Assembly (NCBI GenBank): GCA_900660155.1
Contig: CABFPE010000195.1
Span: 596,714 to 625,981, forward strand
DNA length: 29,268 nucleotides
Direction of reading: 5' to 3'
Origin: Hofstenia miamia
Taxonomy: Eukaryota > Xenacoelomorpha > Acoela > Hofsteniidae
Below the pieces are notes generated by a model. It saw only the letters and a list, made by a program, of their open reading frames with translations, did not search any database and was not told where the DNA came from. Shown here piece by piece: positions 10,811 to 20,960 of the stretch. Every line of letters starts with the position of its first letter. Within the stretch, counting starts at the first letter, position 1. Both the position numbers and the translations under genes were made by a program.

Positions 10811-11750
10811 AGGGGGGGGTGGGTTGCGGTGCTCAGCCTACATTGTTAAATTAGATTGAGTGCGCAAACCTTCCTTGTTAAATTTATATTAATATTCTAT
10901 TTTTGGATTGCATCTGTTGAGAAAATAAAGTATGGTCAAAATATATCATACAAATACTCAAGATAAGAGTCCCCGTTGTTAACTTAGGAGTACAGCCCTT
11001 AGTAGGGCAAAAAAAATCCATAGCTTAATGCTTGATTTTAAAAGAACAGGCAATCGCCCTATACGACGTCTACTACATTAATAATATAAGGATAAACAAG
11101 GTGTTACTAACATGTCATTTTCAAAGAAACTACCACACTTTTTGAAAAATGAAGTATATAATCTGCAAATACTAAACTTAGTATATGTCGTAAACATAAG
11201 CTCATTTAAATCAAAATAGTGGCTAATGTTATCTAGAAATCCCTACTTGCATTAAAGCCGAAGTAGGATTAAAATTTTAAGATTTAACTTTATTCTAAAA
11301 TGCATACAATAAATAAAATAAGAAAATCTCAGCAAAGATGAGGTTTTGCAACAGAAATTAGGAACACTCTTTCAAAATTACACAATCACAATAAGTATAA
11401 AATACAAATGATTGCGGATATTTACCAGGTGATGAGTTTGTACACTTACTTAATAACAAAATATTTAATTGATATAATTTCAATCTATTAACAAGCTTGT
11501 AATGAAGAGGGGTGTTCTGCAGTTTGCAAAACTTGACCTTTTATTGAGCCCAGAAAACGAATTACAGCAGTCTAAATCAAGAATAAAAAATAAGAATAAA
11601 ATTTATTTGCAAAGCCAAAATAATATTTATGTTTTATATGTCAACATCCACAGAATATCTCCATTGAGCATAAATGATGGCCATATTCTCCTTGTTCTAG
11701 AACACTAAAAGCAAGACTGACCTTTAAAAATTGACCTTTACAGGTCTGGA
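10811..11750. other. Interval without a recognised gene
   Basis: AT-rich. A plus-strand 68-codon frame at 11502-11708 shows no motif. CpG dinucleotides are still present here and become very rare from about 11.7 kb onward. Confidence 0.5.
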
Positions 11751-11754
11751 TGCC

Positions 11755-12694
11755 CTATTCATGGGCACCCCTCAATCCAGATTTGAACATGTTGATGGAT
11801 GTTGAAGTGACAACATTATTTGGCAATGCATTCCATTTGTCTACCACACAGGCACTGAGAAAATGAACCCTTATATTTGCCTGGCCCCATTTCTTATACA
11901 GTTTCTTTGAATTGCTACACAATGCACTTGATTGCGTCATTTCAAAGTATTCTTCATTGTTGATGCACATCTGATTGCTGAGCACCTTGTAGGTTGTGAC
12001 TAGGTCAATATTTTCTCTATGTGCTTCCAATTTGCTGAACATGGCATTGCCTTTGACCCTATTTAAACAACAGCTCTGTGCAGCTTCAAGCTTGTTCTTG
12101 AGTGTAACATATTGAGGTGACCAGACAGTGGCAATGTACTCCATGGCAGGATGAACAATTGCTTTATATAAGGGTATTATCACCTCCTTGTCATTAATAG
12201 TGAGAACATGCTTAAGCATTCCAACCAATCTCAACACAAATTTAACCACAGCATCAAAATGGATATCCCATTTCAAATCAGCTGATATGAACATAATAAG
12301 ATCCTCAACACATTGAGTTTCAGGAAGGTCACAGCCAACAATTGAAAACTTTCTTTCTATCTTCTTGTTGATGTTAAGTACCATGCACTTTTCATGTTTC
12401 ACTTTCATTCCCCATCTTCAGATGTGTTAGCATACAACTTTATATCATCTACAAACCTGGTAACTCCAGTTGGTCCCAGTACTTCAATCAGGTCAATTAT
12501 GAAAATGATGAAACAGTACCTCCTGAGATTCTACCTTGAGGTATGCCACTGGTCACATTTGCCCATGCAGTTTCATGCCTGTTGACAACAACTCTCTGAG
12601 AGAGCCCAACCAGAAAATTAAGAAACCACTGTATCAATTGACTACAAACACCTGCATTTTCAAGTTTATAAAGAAGCTTCTCATGGGATTTCAA
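11755..12694 (-). pseudogene. Non-LTR retrotransposon (CR1/L2-like) reverse transcriptase, C-terminal part
   Basis: A 5'-truncated LINE polymerase. From 12694 the frame reads SHEKLLYKLENAG then WFLNFL, QRVVVN and TSGIPQG, the RT palm motifs up to PQG. A frameshift near 12510 continues as IFIIDLIEVLG and then FVDDIKLYAN, the catalytic box with FVDD where FADD or YADD is usual. After a short deletion near 12410, a 217-codon frame (12408-11755) gives the thumb and tail: KHEKCMVLNINKK, DLKWDIHFD, IPLYKAIVHPAMEY, WSPQYVTLKNKLEAAQ and, near the end, VVDKWNALPNNVVTSTSINMFK, the typical CR1/Jockey-group C-terminal signature. The endonuclease and ORF1 are absent, as expected of 5' truncation on insertion. 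The copy is dead (frameshifts, deletion) and CpG-poor. Subfamily is uncertain. Confidence 0.9.
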
Positions 12695-12744
12695 AATGTT
12701 TGGAATTAATTTCAGATTGAATATTTAGGCTACATTTCTGTGAT

Positions 12745-13025
12745 GCCTATCAAAAATAAGAGGAAGGGCAGATCATTATAGAATAATAATAAAATCATTT
12801 TTGAAATCAGTTCTGATAATTCCATATCAAACAATTATAGATTCTCTTGCAACTGAAGGAACATTCCATATTGGACAAATCAGANGCCTATCAAAAAGAA
12901 GAGGAAGGGATGATCATTATAGAATAATAATAAAATCATTTTTGAAATCAGTTCTGATAATTCCATATCAAACAATTATAGATTCTCTTGCAACTGAAGG
13001 AACATTCCATATTGGACAAATCAGA
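12745..13025. repeat. Tandem duplication, two units of about 140 bp
   Basis: Unit 1 (12745-12884) and unit 2 (12886-13025) are nearly identical, with about three differences near the start. They are separated by a single N at 12885. The unit itself has no recognised function. Either a recent tandem duplication or an assembly artefact at the ambiguous base. Confidence 0.95.
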
Positions 13026-13269
13026 AGTTATAAATTCAGAATATGCCTAAAATTAGGTATCAGCATTTGCTTGTTGAATAAAGGTTGATTTATCATTATA
13101 GCAAAATTGTGTATCACCTTAATCTTTTAGTTCACTTCAGTCAAAGTTAAGCCATTGACTTTCAACCAAATACTTTTTTGCCATATCATTTTTTTTACTT
13201 GTTTTCAACAAAATTGCTTATAAATTTACAGGTAAAAATTTTCTGTACATAATTCCAAATTTAAATTGT

Positions 13270-13570
13270 TTATATGCACTTAATCCATTTGCACCTTTTG
13301 ATCAAAAAGTGAAGCTGACAAGAATGAATATAAGCTTGCATTCTGTCACATGCTCTCTTTAGCTTGGTTTTTTTCTTGAGAAGATTTGCTCTTCTTCCAT
13401 GGACCAGCATATCCGCTTCCTCTATCAAGGCATTTGTATATGAGTCCTTTAATTGCAATGCTTTGTACTCTGGCTTCTTTGTTAGTTTTAGAATGATTTC
13501 CATCTCCATTGATTCCATTTCTTTGCAAACATTTCATTTCTTTTAAGGCAGTGTTCACTACTATCCTCAT
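13270..13570 (-). CDS. Unrecognised ORF remnant
   Basis: Two overlapping minus-strand frames (13518-13270, 82 codons; 13570-13346, 74 codons) encode lysine-rich, helix-prone sequence, for example ANLLKKKTKLKRACDRMQAY. I do not recognise a family. Neither frame is long enough to be convincing alone. They sit 3' of another lysine-rich minus-strand frame (14412-14011) in the same reading frame, so both could be pieces of one decayed element protein. Most likely remains of a mobile element. Confidence 0.25.
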
Positions 13571-14010
13571 TCACAGTTAATTTAGTCTTTCCATGAATAT
13601 ATCAAAGTACTTCTTATACAGCCATATGTCCTTCAGCCCAATCATCATAGTCATATGCATGTTAACTGACACTGAGTGTGCCAATGATGTATTAAGCTAG
13701 CTTTCTGGGTAAAATAACTTGAAAATTTTGACAGTTTAGTTGGGTTTGCAACCTCTTTGAAGATTAACCTCAAGTTTTCTCTTATATTCTTTTTTTTAAG
13801 GGTCATTTATATTTGCCTAGATCACTGTAATGATTTCTATTCTTTAGAAATATCACTTTACTTATATTTATCTTCACATAAGTCTAACCAAACTATGTCA
13901 TTTATCCCAGCATGTAGTTGAGCTTACTGCATCTTTAGCTACTTTTATGTGCTTGTGTATGCTGCTTCCATATTTCAACAGATGGTACAGACTTATGCTG
14001 TTTGGAATTA

Positions 14011-14412
14011 TCACCCTTGACCACTAGACATAATATATGCAAGGACATTCATCATCTCTTCTGCTTTTAAAAGTATGCTGTGTATGAATTTTCCTTTGCA
14101 GATTTCTTTTGCTTCTTTTCTCCCTCTGGCTGCTCTGCCTCTAGGTACTACCTCTATGATATCTACCAGCTTGTCTTTGTTGTGTCTTTTGATTTTTTGT
14201 TGATGCTTCAGTATTTTCATGAAAGAGACTGAGGACAGTTTACTAGGAATTTTGCCATTGTAATTTGTCTTTTGTTTGACTTCTGGCACTTCATTATCAT
14301 TTCTGTTGCTAACCATGATTGCTTTTTGAATTGCCATAGATGTAAGTTGGCTGTTGCTTCCCACATATATTTGCACACCTTTTCTGAGAATATGTATGTT
14401 TCTATTATACAA
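14011..14412 (-). CDS. Unrecognised 133-residue ORF, probably element-derived
   Basis: A minus-strand ATG-to-stop frame of 133 codons. It is basic, with VVPRGRAARGRKEAKE near residues 88-103 and otherwise Lys/Asn/Ile-rich sequence. No signal peptide, membrane segment or known motif was seen. It lies about 400 bases downstream of the conserved GA-rich block that follows copy A of the unknown family, so it may belong to that element's 3' region. At this base composition a frame of this length is longer than expected by chance but not decisive. Confidence 0.35.
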   Translation of the reverse strand: MYNRNIHILRKGVQIYVGSNSQLTSMAIQKAIMVSNRNDNEVPEVKQKTNYNGKIPSKLSSVSFMKILKHQQKIKRHNKDKLVDIIEVVPRGRAARGRKEAKEICKGKFIHSILLKAEEMMNVLAYIMSSGQG

Positions 14413-14833
14413 ATGAATTAAATATTCACAGTGTGGATTATTTATATGCTAGAGCTGCTGTACAATGTCTAAGTGGCCTTTAACTAGTTAGAGGTAATTT
14501 AGAAAGTCATAATTTAAATAAAATAAATTCAAAATAAAAAGTGAAACGTCAAAAAGAGAACATAGTGATAGTTCACACCAATATATGTGAACAAAAACTG
14601 GTATTAACACATATTTTCAGACTGTTGTCAATTTAGGTAAATATCAGACTGATATAATAATCAATTTTCTGAAATAGTTGGAAATACTACACAATTGAAC
14701 AGAAATATTTAAACTAAAAATATAGCACCATTGATAATATCATTAACTTAATTATTGAAATAAGTTTGTAGTTCTAAATTGAAATTAATGATTTCCAATA
14801 AAGTAATGAAATAACAGCATTATTGAATGACTT

Positions 14834-14875
14834 TATGCCACATATCCTCCTCAACTGTGCTATATTTTTTAGTTC
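14834..14875 (-). promoter_or_regulatory. Conserved GA-rich block downstream of copy A (polypurine-tract-like)
   Basis: The minus strand reads GCACAGTTGAGGAGGATA followed by TGTGGCATAAAG. The equivalent place downstream of copy B (20712-20750) reads GCCCAGCTTAGGGGGGGCT followed by TGTGGCATCACC. A purine-rich tract directly followed by TG is how a polypurine tract and 3' LTR start look. I could not trace an LTR pair, so this is only a candidate. Confidence 0.4.
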
Positions 14876-15072
14876 ACAATTTCCACTTTGTCTTGTTTGA
14901 TTAATGCCTGAGCATAATGCACCAATTTGATGACTTGGGTTCATTTCATGACAAAAGATCTGAGGGTTCCATATAATGAGTTGTAATGTAAAGCACTTCC
15001 AGTTGAGTATGGAATTTTTCACAAAGTTGTAAAATTTTGATTTTCCATTCATTGTAAAATACTGAGAGAATT

Positions 15073-16245
15073 TCAAAAGTTGCTTATTTTTCCTGTAAAG
15101 ATGTTATAAAACTTAAGATATAAATGTAAGCCTTTGATTCCAATTAACAAAGTCATTCTTGAGTCAATGTTTGACACTTGTGTGTGTCACTTCTGTGATT
15201 TTGATATTAGGATAAAAGAAAGTAAAAAAGCTCTGTAAGTTTGATTGATTTTTAACTTCATCAAAAGATGTTGCTCATTACAATTTTTTCTGTCATTAAT
15301 TCTGGATCTGATATATTTGCTCACATCATTGTTATAATTTTTATACTTTTTGAAATATCATAATATTAAAGAGTTTCCTGAATTAAATTGCACCACATTA
15401 GGTTGCCTATGCCATAGAACAAAATTAGGGTTTTGTTAGGTAACTTAGTAATGCTTGCTTTGATAAATTTGATTTCTTCAGCAATAGGCTTTCCTTTTCA
15501 TAAGATGGGCTTAAGTGGTACATGTCCATCTGCATACCAGCAGGAGGCATTGTCTCTTTTAATGAGTTTTGATTTACTCTGTTTGTAATGATTAGAGTTG
15601 AGTGTTTTAACAGGCTGTCCAGACTATTAACATATTGTTCATTGTCTGTGAGTGGTATGTTTACTCTCCACTTCTTTTTATTTTTTTAATGCCATGTTGG
15701 TTGTATCAATGCTGTGTGAATTAAAGGAGATGGGATGCAATAATTGTTTTTCATTTGTATGCATTCTTCCAGAGAAATCTGTGATGTTTGAGTTAGTTCC
15801 AACCATGAGATCCCTATTGTCACAGTTTGGCAGAGATAGGAATGAAGGCAATATTATGTGATTTGCTCTTATGTAACTATTCTCTTATTTTGTGTGAGAA
15901 ACTGACAGTGTTGGATCCTCAGTTAGATATATTGATATAAACAAGAGCACAGATTTTGCAGTACAATCAGAAGTTCTAGTTTTCTCAAAAAATGCATGGT
16001 GAGAGTCTGTGTGATTCTGTGCTTCTAGCAAATTTTGTATATTGGAGAGCAGCTTTTCTACTGAGTAGTGATAAGACTGAGATGGAGATGATATCAAAAT
16101 CACAGGCCTGTATTTTTCATTGGGTGATCTGCTTTTATTTTGCTCCATATAGTATTGACTTTTTTAAAGGTATTAATTGATTAGCTGTATATGAAGAAAA
16201 TGTTGATGTCTGTGATGGAGGGTGGAGTCCATTTATCAGGAATGA
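15073..16245 (-). pseudogene. Unknown element protein, copy A (internally deleted)
   Basis: A minus-strand relic of the same family as copy B at 20961-23149. Matching blocks in order are: SITDIN (about 16230) then NTFKKVNTIWSKIKAD; SYHYSVEKLL with EAQNHTDSHHAFFEK and TAKSVLLFISIYLTEDPT (16120-15920); ANHIILPSFLSLPN; NNYCIPSPLIHTALIQ; IPLTDNEQYVNSLDSLL; and a C-terminal half with YADGHVPL, GKPIAEEI, LPNKTLILFYGIGNL, LIQETL and KGLHLYLKFYNIF, ending at TGA 15075-15073. Relative to copy B about 850 bases are missing in the middle, and there are several stops and frameshifts. Function is unknown. The last half hints at an SGNH-type esterase fold: the G-x-N-D position is GIGNL here and GMNDL in B, and GLHL is the candidate His block. 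I infer a gene carried by a retroelement. Confidence 0.7.
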
Positions 16246-16659
16246 TTTCCTATTTGTGTGCCTGCAAGAGAATATTGATAGTGAGGCTTTTGTTGAGCAT
16301 GAGATTGTGATCCAAGCATATTCAATTTAGAAAAAAATCTATGTGAATATGTGTGGCAGTAGAATTTATAAAATCATGTAGACCTAAATTGCAGAAGTTT
16401 TAAGGTTTGAAAATGATGAAGTTGTCTAAGCTTAGTTCCAATTCATAGATTTTCAATCTTATACAGTTACTGATATCTAAATCTTGGAGAATTATTAGCA
16501 AACAATTTTGGTTGCTTTCATGAGATGGTAAGAAAGTGAGAGTTTGTCCAATTATTTAGAATCAATAAGTTCTTCACTCTTAAGGAAATAGATAATTGTA
16601 ATATTTTCTAGTCACAAGTTTATTTGTGGTTATAGCATAAGATTATCCTTATTTTAGAA

Positions 16660-17580
16660 TCATGGGGTGCTCAGACTACTACAGTGGAACTGGAGAACTC
16701 AATGGTTGAACAGAAGGTTGCAAAGGCTACCATCACAGTGAGTGACCCACATTCCAACAGAAAAACAAAGATATTGGTAATTTGCCATTATAACAAATTA
16801 ACAGTAAAATCCACCAAGTACTCACTTCCAATGATTACCAACTCACATGGCATCACACCAAAGTGGTATCTATGAAGCTCACAAAAGTTGCTACCCTATG
16901 TGTCTCTAGTTGTTAATTTTTATTTCAATAAAAAATTTCTCATAATTCATATTTCTCAGCTCATGTAATAATAATAACAGCATGTAATTGCCATGCATTC
17001 ATGTTAGCTGGCAGCTGTTATTATCACAGTGTAAGGTGTTAAGTGCATGTTCAAGTTACAAGTTCTTATTCCCTAACAATAATCATACATGTAACTTAAT
17101 GTGGTTTACTATTTGGGCTGCCTGCTGGAATAGAGCATGTTTTTGCCCTAAACTCTGAGAAGTAACTTCCAAATTGTCTTTGGGAACTTAAGCATCTATT
17201 ATGAATAACATACTTCCAAAAAAGGGGTTAGCAATAATTAATGGAAGCAAAAATAAATGCAGTTGAGTGAGACAAAGTTTATTTGCATCCTCACAACAGT
17301 TTTCTCAAAGTATTTATACAAAACAATTGAGAATTATTACCTTTAATTGTTTACACTTTTACAATCATAGTTTCCCTCTCAAAATTAAAGAGCAATAAAA
17401 CATCACACAATTTCAAGGGGACCAACAAATATAAGATCATACTACTACACTGGAAAAATGAGTGATAAAATCACCCATGTCAATGTGATTTCATTAGCTA
17501 AAATTAGAGCAGTATTTAGCTTAAAATTACAGAATGAATTAAAACCAAAATTAAGGGCCCTGAGTGACTCTACATTATAA
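16660..17580 (+). repeat. Inverted copy C: 5' noncoding region plus start of the unknown ORF
   Basis: On the plus strand this matches the reverse complement of 23093-24060 along its whole length at roughly 65 percent by eye. Shared landmarks include AGTGACCCACATTCCAACAG, CCAACTCACATGGCATCAC, AAGGTGTTAA with AAGTGCATGT, AAAAGGGGTTA, AGTTTCCCTC, TCAAGGGGAC and CTGAGTGACTCTACATTA. It ends with an ATG at 17458 and 40 codons in frame with the shared LSDSTL, then a TAA at 17578-17580. The B copy also starts with MS and reaches LSDSTL in the same frame, so this is the true 5' end of the family's ORF with about 0.8 kb of leader. Confidence 0.8.
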
Positions 17581-18640
17581 GTAACTAAGCAATGTATGTT
17601 AGTGAGATGAAATTCATTGTCAAAGGATGTGTGGATGGAACTATGGAAGTAGGACCAGTTCATGTCTTCTGAAATTGATATGCAGATAGTAGATAAATGT
17701 ATTAATGGCAGGGGTTTTTCAGCATCTATTAAGAAAGCATTGTTGATGAGCTGATTTTGTGTTGAGCAGTATCCAGGTTTTATTAATATATGCTTTGGTT
17801 TTGAGAGAAATGTGTTATTTGACAATGTACAGAGCTTTTCTATAAATACAGGTGAAGAGTTTCATTTCCAACTGTTAAAATACATGAATGATGTTGTTTG
17901 TATCATTCTTTATATCACTGTTGAGATGCTGATCATTGACTGGAAGTTGAGGATAGGGGGAACATGAGCAATGACATTTCTTTATTGGGGTAAAACAAGT
18001 GGTTGCCATACCAACTCTTCTTGAATGTTAGAAAATAAAGTTCATTTAATATGTGGAGTATGTTCAGTGCCTGTAGTGGACCCCTCTATGAGTTTGCTAT
18101 CTGTGCTGTAGAACAAATAGGAAATCTGCAAGGTTGAAGGACCACTTGAACCATCTCTGCTCTCCATGCTTTACCATGATGAGGAGGAAAGTTTCAATGC
18201 ATCAACATGACAATCAGTAGTTTGTGATTTGGCCATTGCTCCCATAATAGGAATATAGATTCCACCAAGATCTAATCTGTCCATCAGATGCAAGGGTGTG
18301 CCACACTCTACATCTGCAGTTGGACTGCTGCTCTGGCAGTTCACTGTTGCTGTTTGATTTTGGGTATAGGGCTCTGTTCATTTTCTAGTAAACTAAATAA
18401 AGAATTTAAATTGATATATCCAATTTTAGGATGGTCAAGATTCTGCACCCTGTGGGGAGGCAATGTATGTAATGGTTTATTGACAACTTTAGGATATGTT
18501 GCCAAACTATCATACTGTTTCTTAGGGATGCTATCTAGCTCAGACATTTCAAGGTATATGTTGCCATTTTTATTAATTTGTTTGAATTCTTTCTTTTTAT
18601 TTTCAATGTTTGCAGTTGTCTAATAAATAGTTATTGTGAT
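17581..18640. other. Interval between copy C and the gypsy relic
   Basis: Plus-strand frames immediately after copy C contain EIDMQIVDKCINGRGFSASI and could be a diverged continuation, but I could not align them with copy B. Minus-strand frames at 17825-17445 (126 codons) and 18547-18341 (68 codons) are open. The latter lies downstream of the gypsy integrase and may be its degraded C-terminal tail. No motif decides it. Confidence 0.35.
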
Positions 18641-18689
18641 GGAAAACTTTAGTGAAAGTATTTTGGGACAAGACCAGTATGTGGTTAAC

Positions 18690-20051
18690 CTTTTTGTTTT
18701 TGTTTGCCATCTATAGTTTGTACTGGTGTTAAGAAATATACTTTTTCCCCTACTTTGTGTGGTTCACCATACAGATTTTTATTGTAATTGAGAGTTTGTT
18801 ATATGGCACTTTTCTTGTTAAATGTGCAGATAATTTAATGAATTTCTTGTAATTGCTAAATTAGATCTTTGATGTAATTATTTGTAGCCATTTGTTAGGA
18901 TTTTTTGTATAGTATGGGTAATGGGGTACCTGTTTAGTGGCTGAATGTGGCTTGGAAATGTGTCATGTCAGTTGTAGAGTGTCCAGAGGTATTATAAATA
19001 TACTCTATGTGAGGTAAGAGGGTTCTCTAGTACTTGCTGCCAATGTGTGTTGTGGCAATTCTTAACATTTTTATTAATGTTTTGTTTAATCATTCAACAG
19101 TACTGTTACTTTGTTGGTAGTATGGTGCAGCATGCTGGAGTTATTCTTGTGTTAATGCATTTTCAAATTGTGTGCTTAAAACAGTAACAATTATCAACAC
19201 TAGACAAAATTTCAATATCCAATTGTTTAATACAGTGGTTACTATTGTACATGCTGTTTGATTAATTATGGGAATTATTAGCACACATTTGGTAAAATTT
19301 TGAGCTATGATGAGAATGTATTGATGACCATCATAATGTTTTGAAAGTTGTTCAATATTGACATTAATGATTTCATTTGAAGCAGGTGATGTTAATTTAT
19401 GCAGTTAAGTACATTGTGTTGGAAAGTGTGATGTATTGGTAAGGATGCATGTTTTGAATTTATCAATGATGTCATATACCATAGTCTGAGGCAAATAAAT
19501 TGTTTATTTAGTGGATGTTCTGTTTGAATGACACTAATATGTCCTATTTCATGAAATTTTCTTGTGATATCCCTTTTATAATTTTCTGGAAGTATAATGT
19601 GGTTATAGTGCTTGCTAAAAATCAAATAGAAGGCCATTGGCTGTTAATTCCCATTTGTAGGAATTGAAGCATTTTGTTAACATGTTGTTTAGTGAAATAT
19701 TTGCATTTTTTATTTTATTTATAATTTTTTGTAATTGTATATTGTTACATTGATGTTTTATTATTTCTTGTTCAGATATCTCTTCCTTTAAATGAATGCT
19801 TAGAATGGAATGGCCTTGTTGATTTTGTTGACTATTGGGAGGTTGTCATATGAAGATTTCAAGATGAAAGGGAAAGGTGCTTTTTCATGCTCTTGTTTGG
19901 CTTCATCCTGATGGTATTGTTGGAGTGCAGTTATTAGGTCTGCATTTGTATGTTGCATCCCTTTGTAATTGATGATTGTGAGTTTGAAATTGGTTAGGTA
20001 TTCAATCCATCTTGTGATGATATTATGTAACATTGGCATGGAAATCTGCAT
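18690..20051 (-). pseudogene. Ty3/gypsy retrotransposon pol relic: RNase H end, integrase, GPY/F-like tail
   Basis: An old LTR-retrotransposon polyprotein fragment on the minus strand. The first part (20051-19950) reads TRWIEYLTNFKLTIINYKG then NADLITAL, the end of a Ty3-type RNase H domain (normally R-W-x-x-x-L-x-x-F and N-x-x-A-D-A-L). Then 19637-19392 carries HEIGHISVIQTEH, a degraded integrase zinc-binding (H2C2) domain. The integrase core (about 19380-18950) reads DGHQYILIIAQNFTK, INQTA, STQFENALTQE, PYYQQSNSTVE, then LLPHIEYIYNTSGHSTTDMT. Where the family has its two catalytic Asp residues there is now Gln or other sequence; the Glu equivalent (VE) remains. The tail (about 18775-18690) has HKVGEKVYFLTP, typical of the post-integrase module. 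Stops interrupt the core. RT, protease and gag are absent: the homology ends abruptly near 20055. Confidence 0.85.
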
Positions 20052-20711
20052 AGATAAAACACCAGGATTTGGAAATGTCTCAATAATTAATGGCCTGACC
20101 CAGAGCCCTAATTTAAATGAAGAGAGAGAGAGAAGCCCTAAATGTTCTTGGCTGGAAAGTGTACCCTAAGTGCTTGTAAAACCTAAACTCAGTGCGGGCC
20201 TAAGCTCATGCAATTTAGGTGCTGCCATAATATATAAAACACAACAAATGACAAGCAGTTGTGTAAAGCCCTATTCCTAAACCTGCTGAAGTGCTGTAGT
20301 GATGAACTTGTAAAGCTGTACCTGAACAAGGCACCCTTGGAAACAATAAAATAATTTAGAAAAGCATTTTAAATAAAATAGATATGCAACAAGAAATAAA
20401 GGTTGAGCAAGATCTATTGAATGTTCTCTAAAAATAGTAAAGTATTTAAAGAGAAAACAGGTAATGTATAAACAAAATGTAGCACTAAAGCATACCATAA
20501 ATATTAGCAGGTGCCTCATGACATTTTTCTCAGTAACAACTAAAATCAGAAATACTGTGATGGCAGAAAATTTAAACATTCAAAATATCACAGATTGTCT
20601 TACCATAACACGTCATTTGAGGCATTTACAAATTCATTTAAATAGTGTACAATTTAATATTTAAAAATTTTGAATTATTAATTATGAAATGTTTGTAACT
20701 GCAAAGGGTGA
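20052..20711. other. Unassigned spacer between gypsy relic and copy B
   Basis: A short (GA)n run lies at 20119-20134. The rest is AT-rich, with a hydrophobic minus-strand frame at 20579-20277 (100 codons) that I regard as chance. If the GA-rich block at 20712-20750 is a polypurine tract, this stretch would be the 3' LTR of the copy B element, but I found no matching 5' LTR. Confidence 0.35.
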
Positions 20712-20750
20712 TGCCACAAGCCCCCCCTAAGCTGGGCTATTTTTAGTTGA
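20712..20750 (-). promoter_or_regulatory. Conserved G-rich block downstream of copy B (polypurine-tract-like)
   Basis: The minus strand reads CAGCTTAGGGGGGGCT then TGTGGCATCACCC. It is conserved with 14834-14875 downstream of copy A, including the TGTGGCAT right after the purine tract. Confidence 0.4.
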
Positions 20751-20960
20751 CCAATTTGAAAATGTCCAGCTGTGTGAGCTCCTGAGTGTATTGGAGGAGT
20801 GAGACAGCACATGGATTGCTAAAGGAAAGAATATCTGAAAATTCAGAATCATGATTTGCATTTACAAATAGATTCCAATTTGTTTGAAAGAGTTTTTGTA
20901 AATTTGTAAAACTTTGGATTTAGCATTTTTGTAGAGATAGGCAGAGCATTTCATAGTGAG

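Noticed and set aside
12801..13088. 95-codon ORF containing a repeated peptide
   Set aside because: The peptide repeat is only the translation of the 140-bp DNA tandem duplication. The frame includes an N and has no other coding sign.
20277..20579. Hydrophobic 100-codon minus ORF as an envelope-like protein
   Set aside because: It lies in AT-rich spacer between two relics, lacks cysteines, cleavage site or signal-peptide layout, and is best explained by composition.
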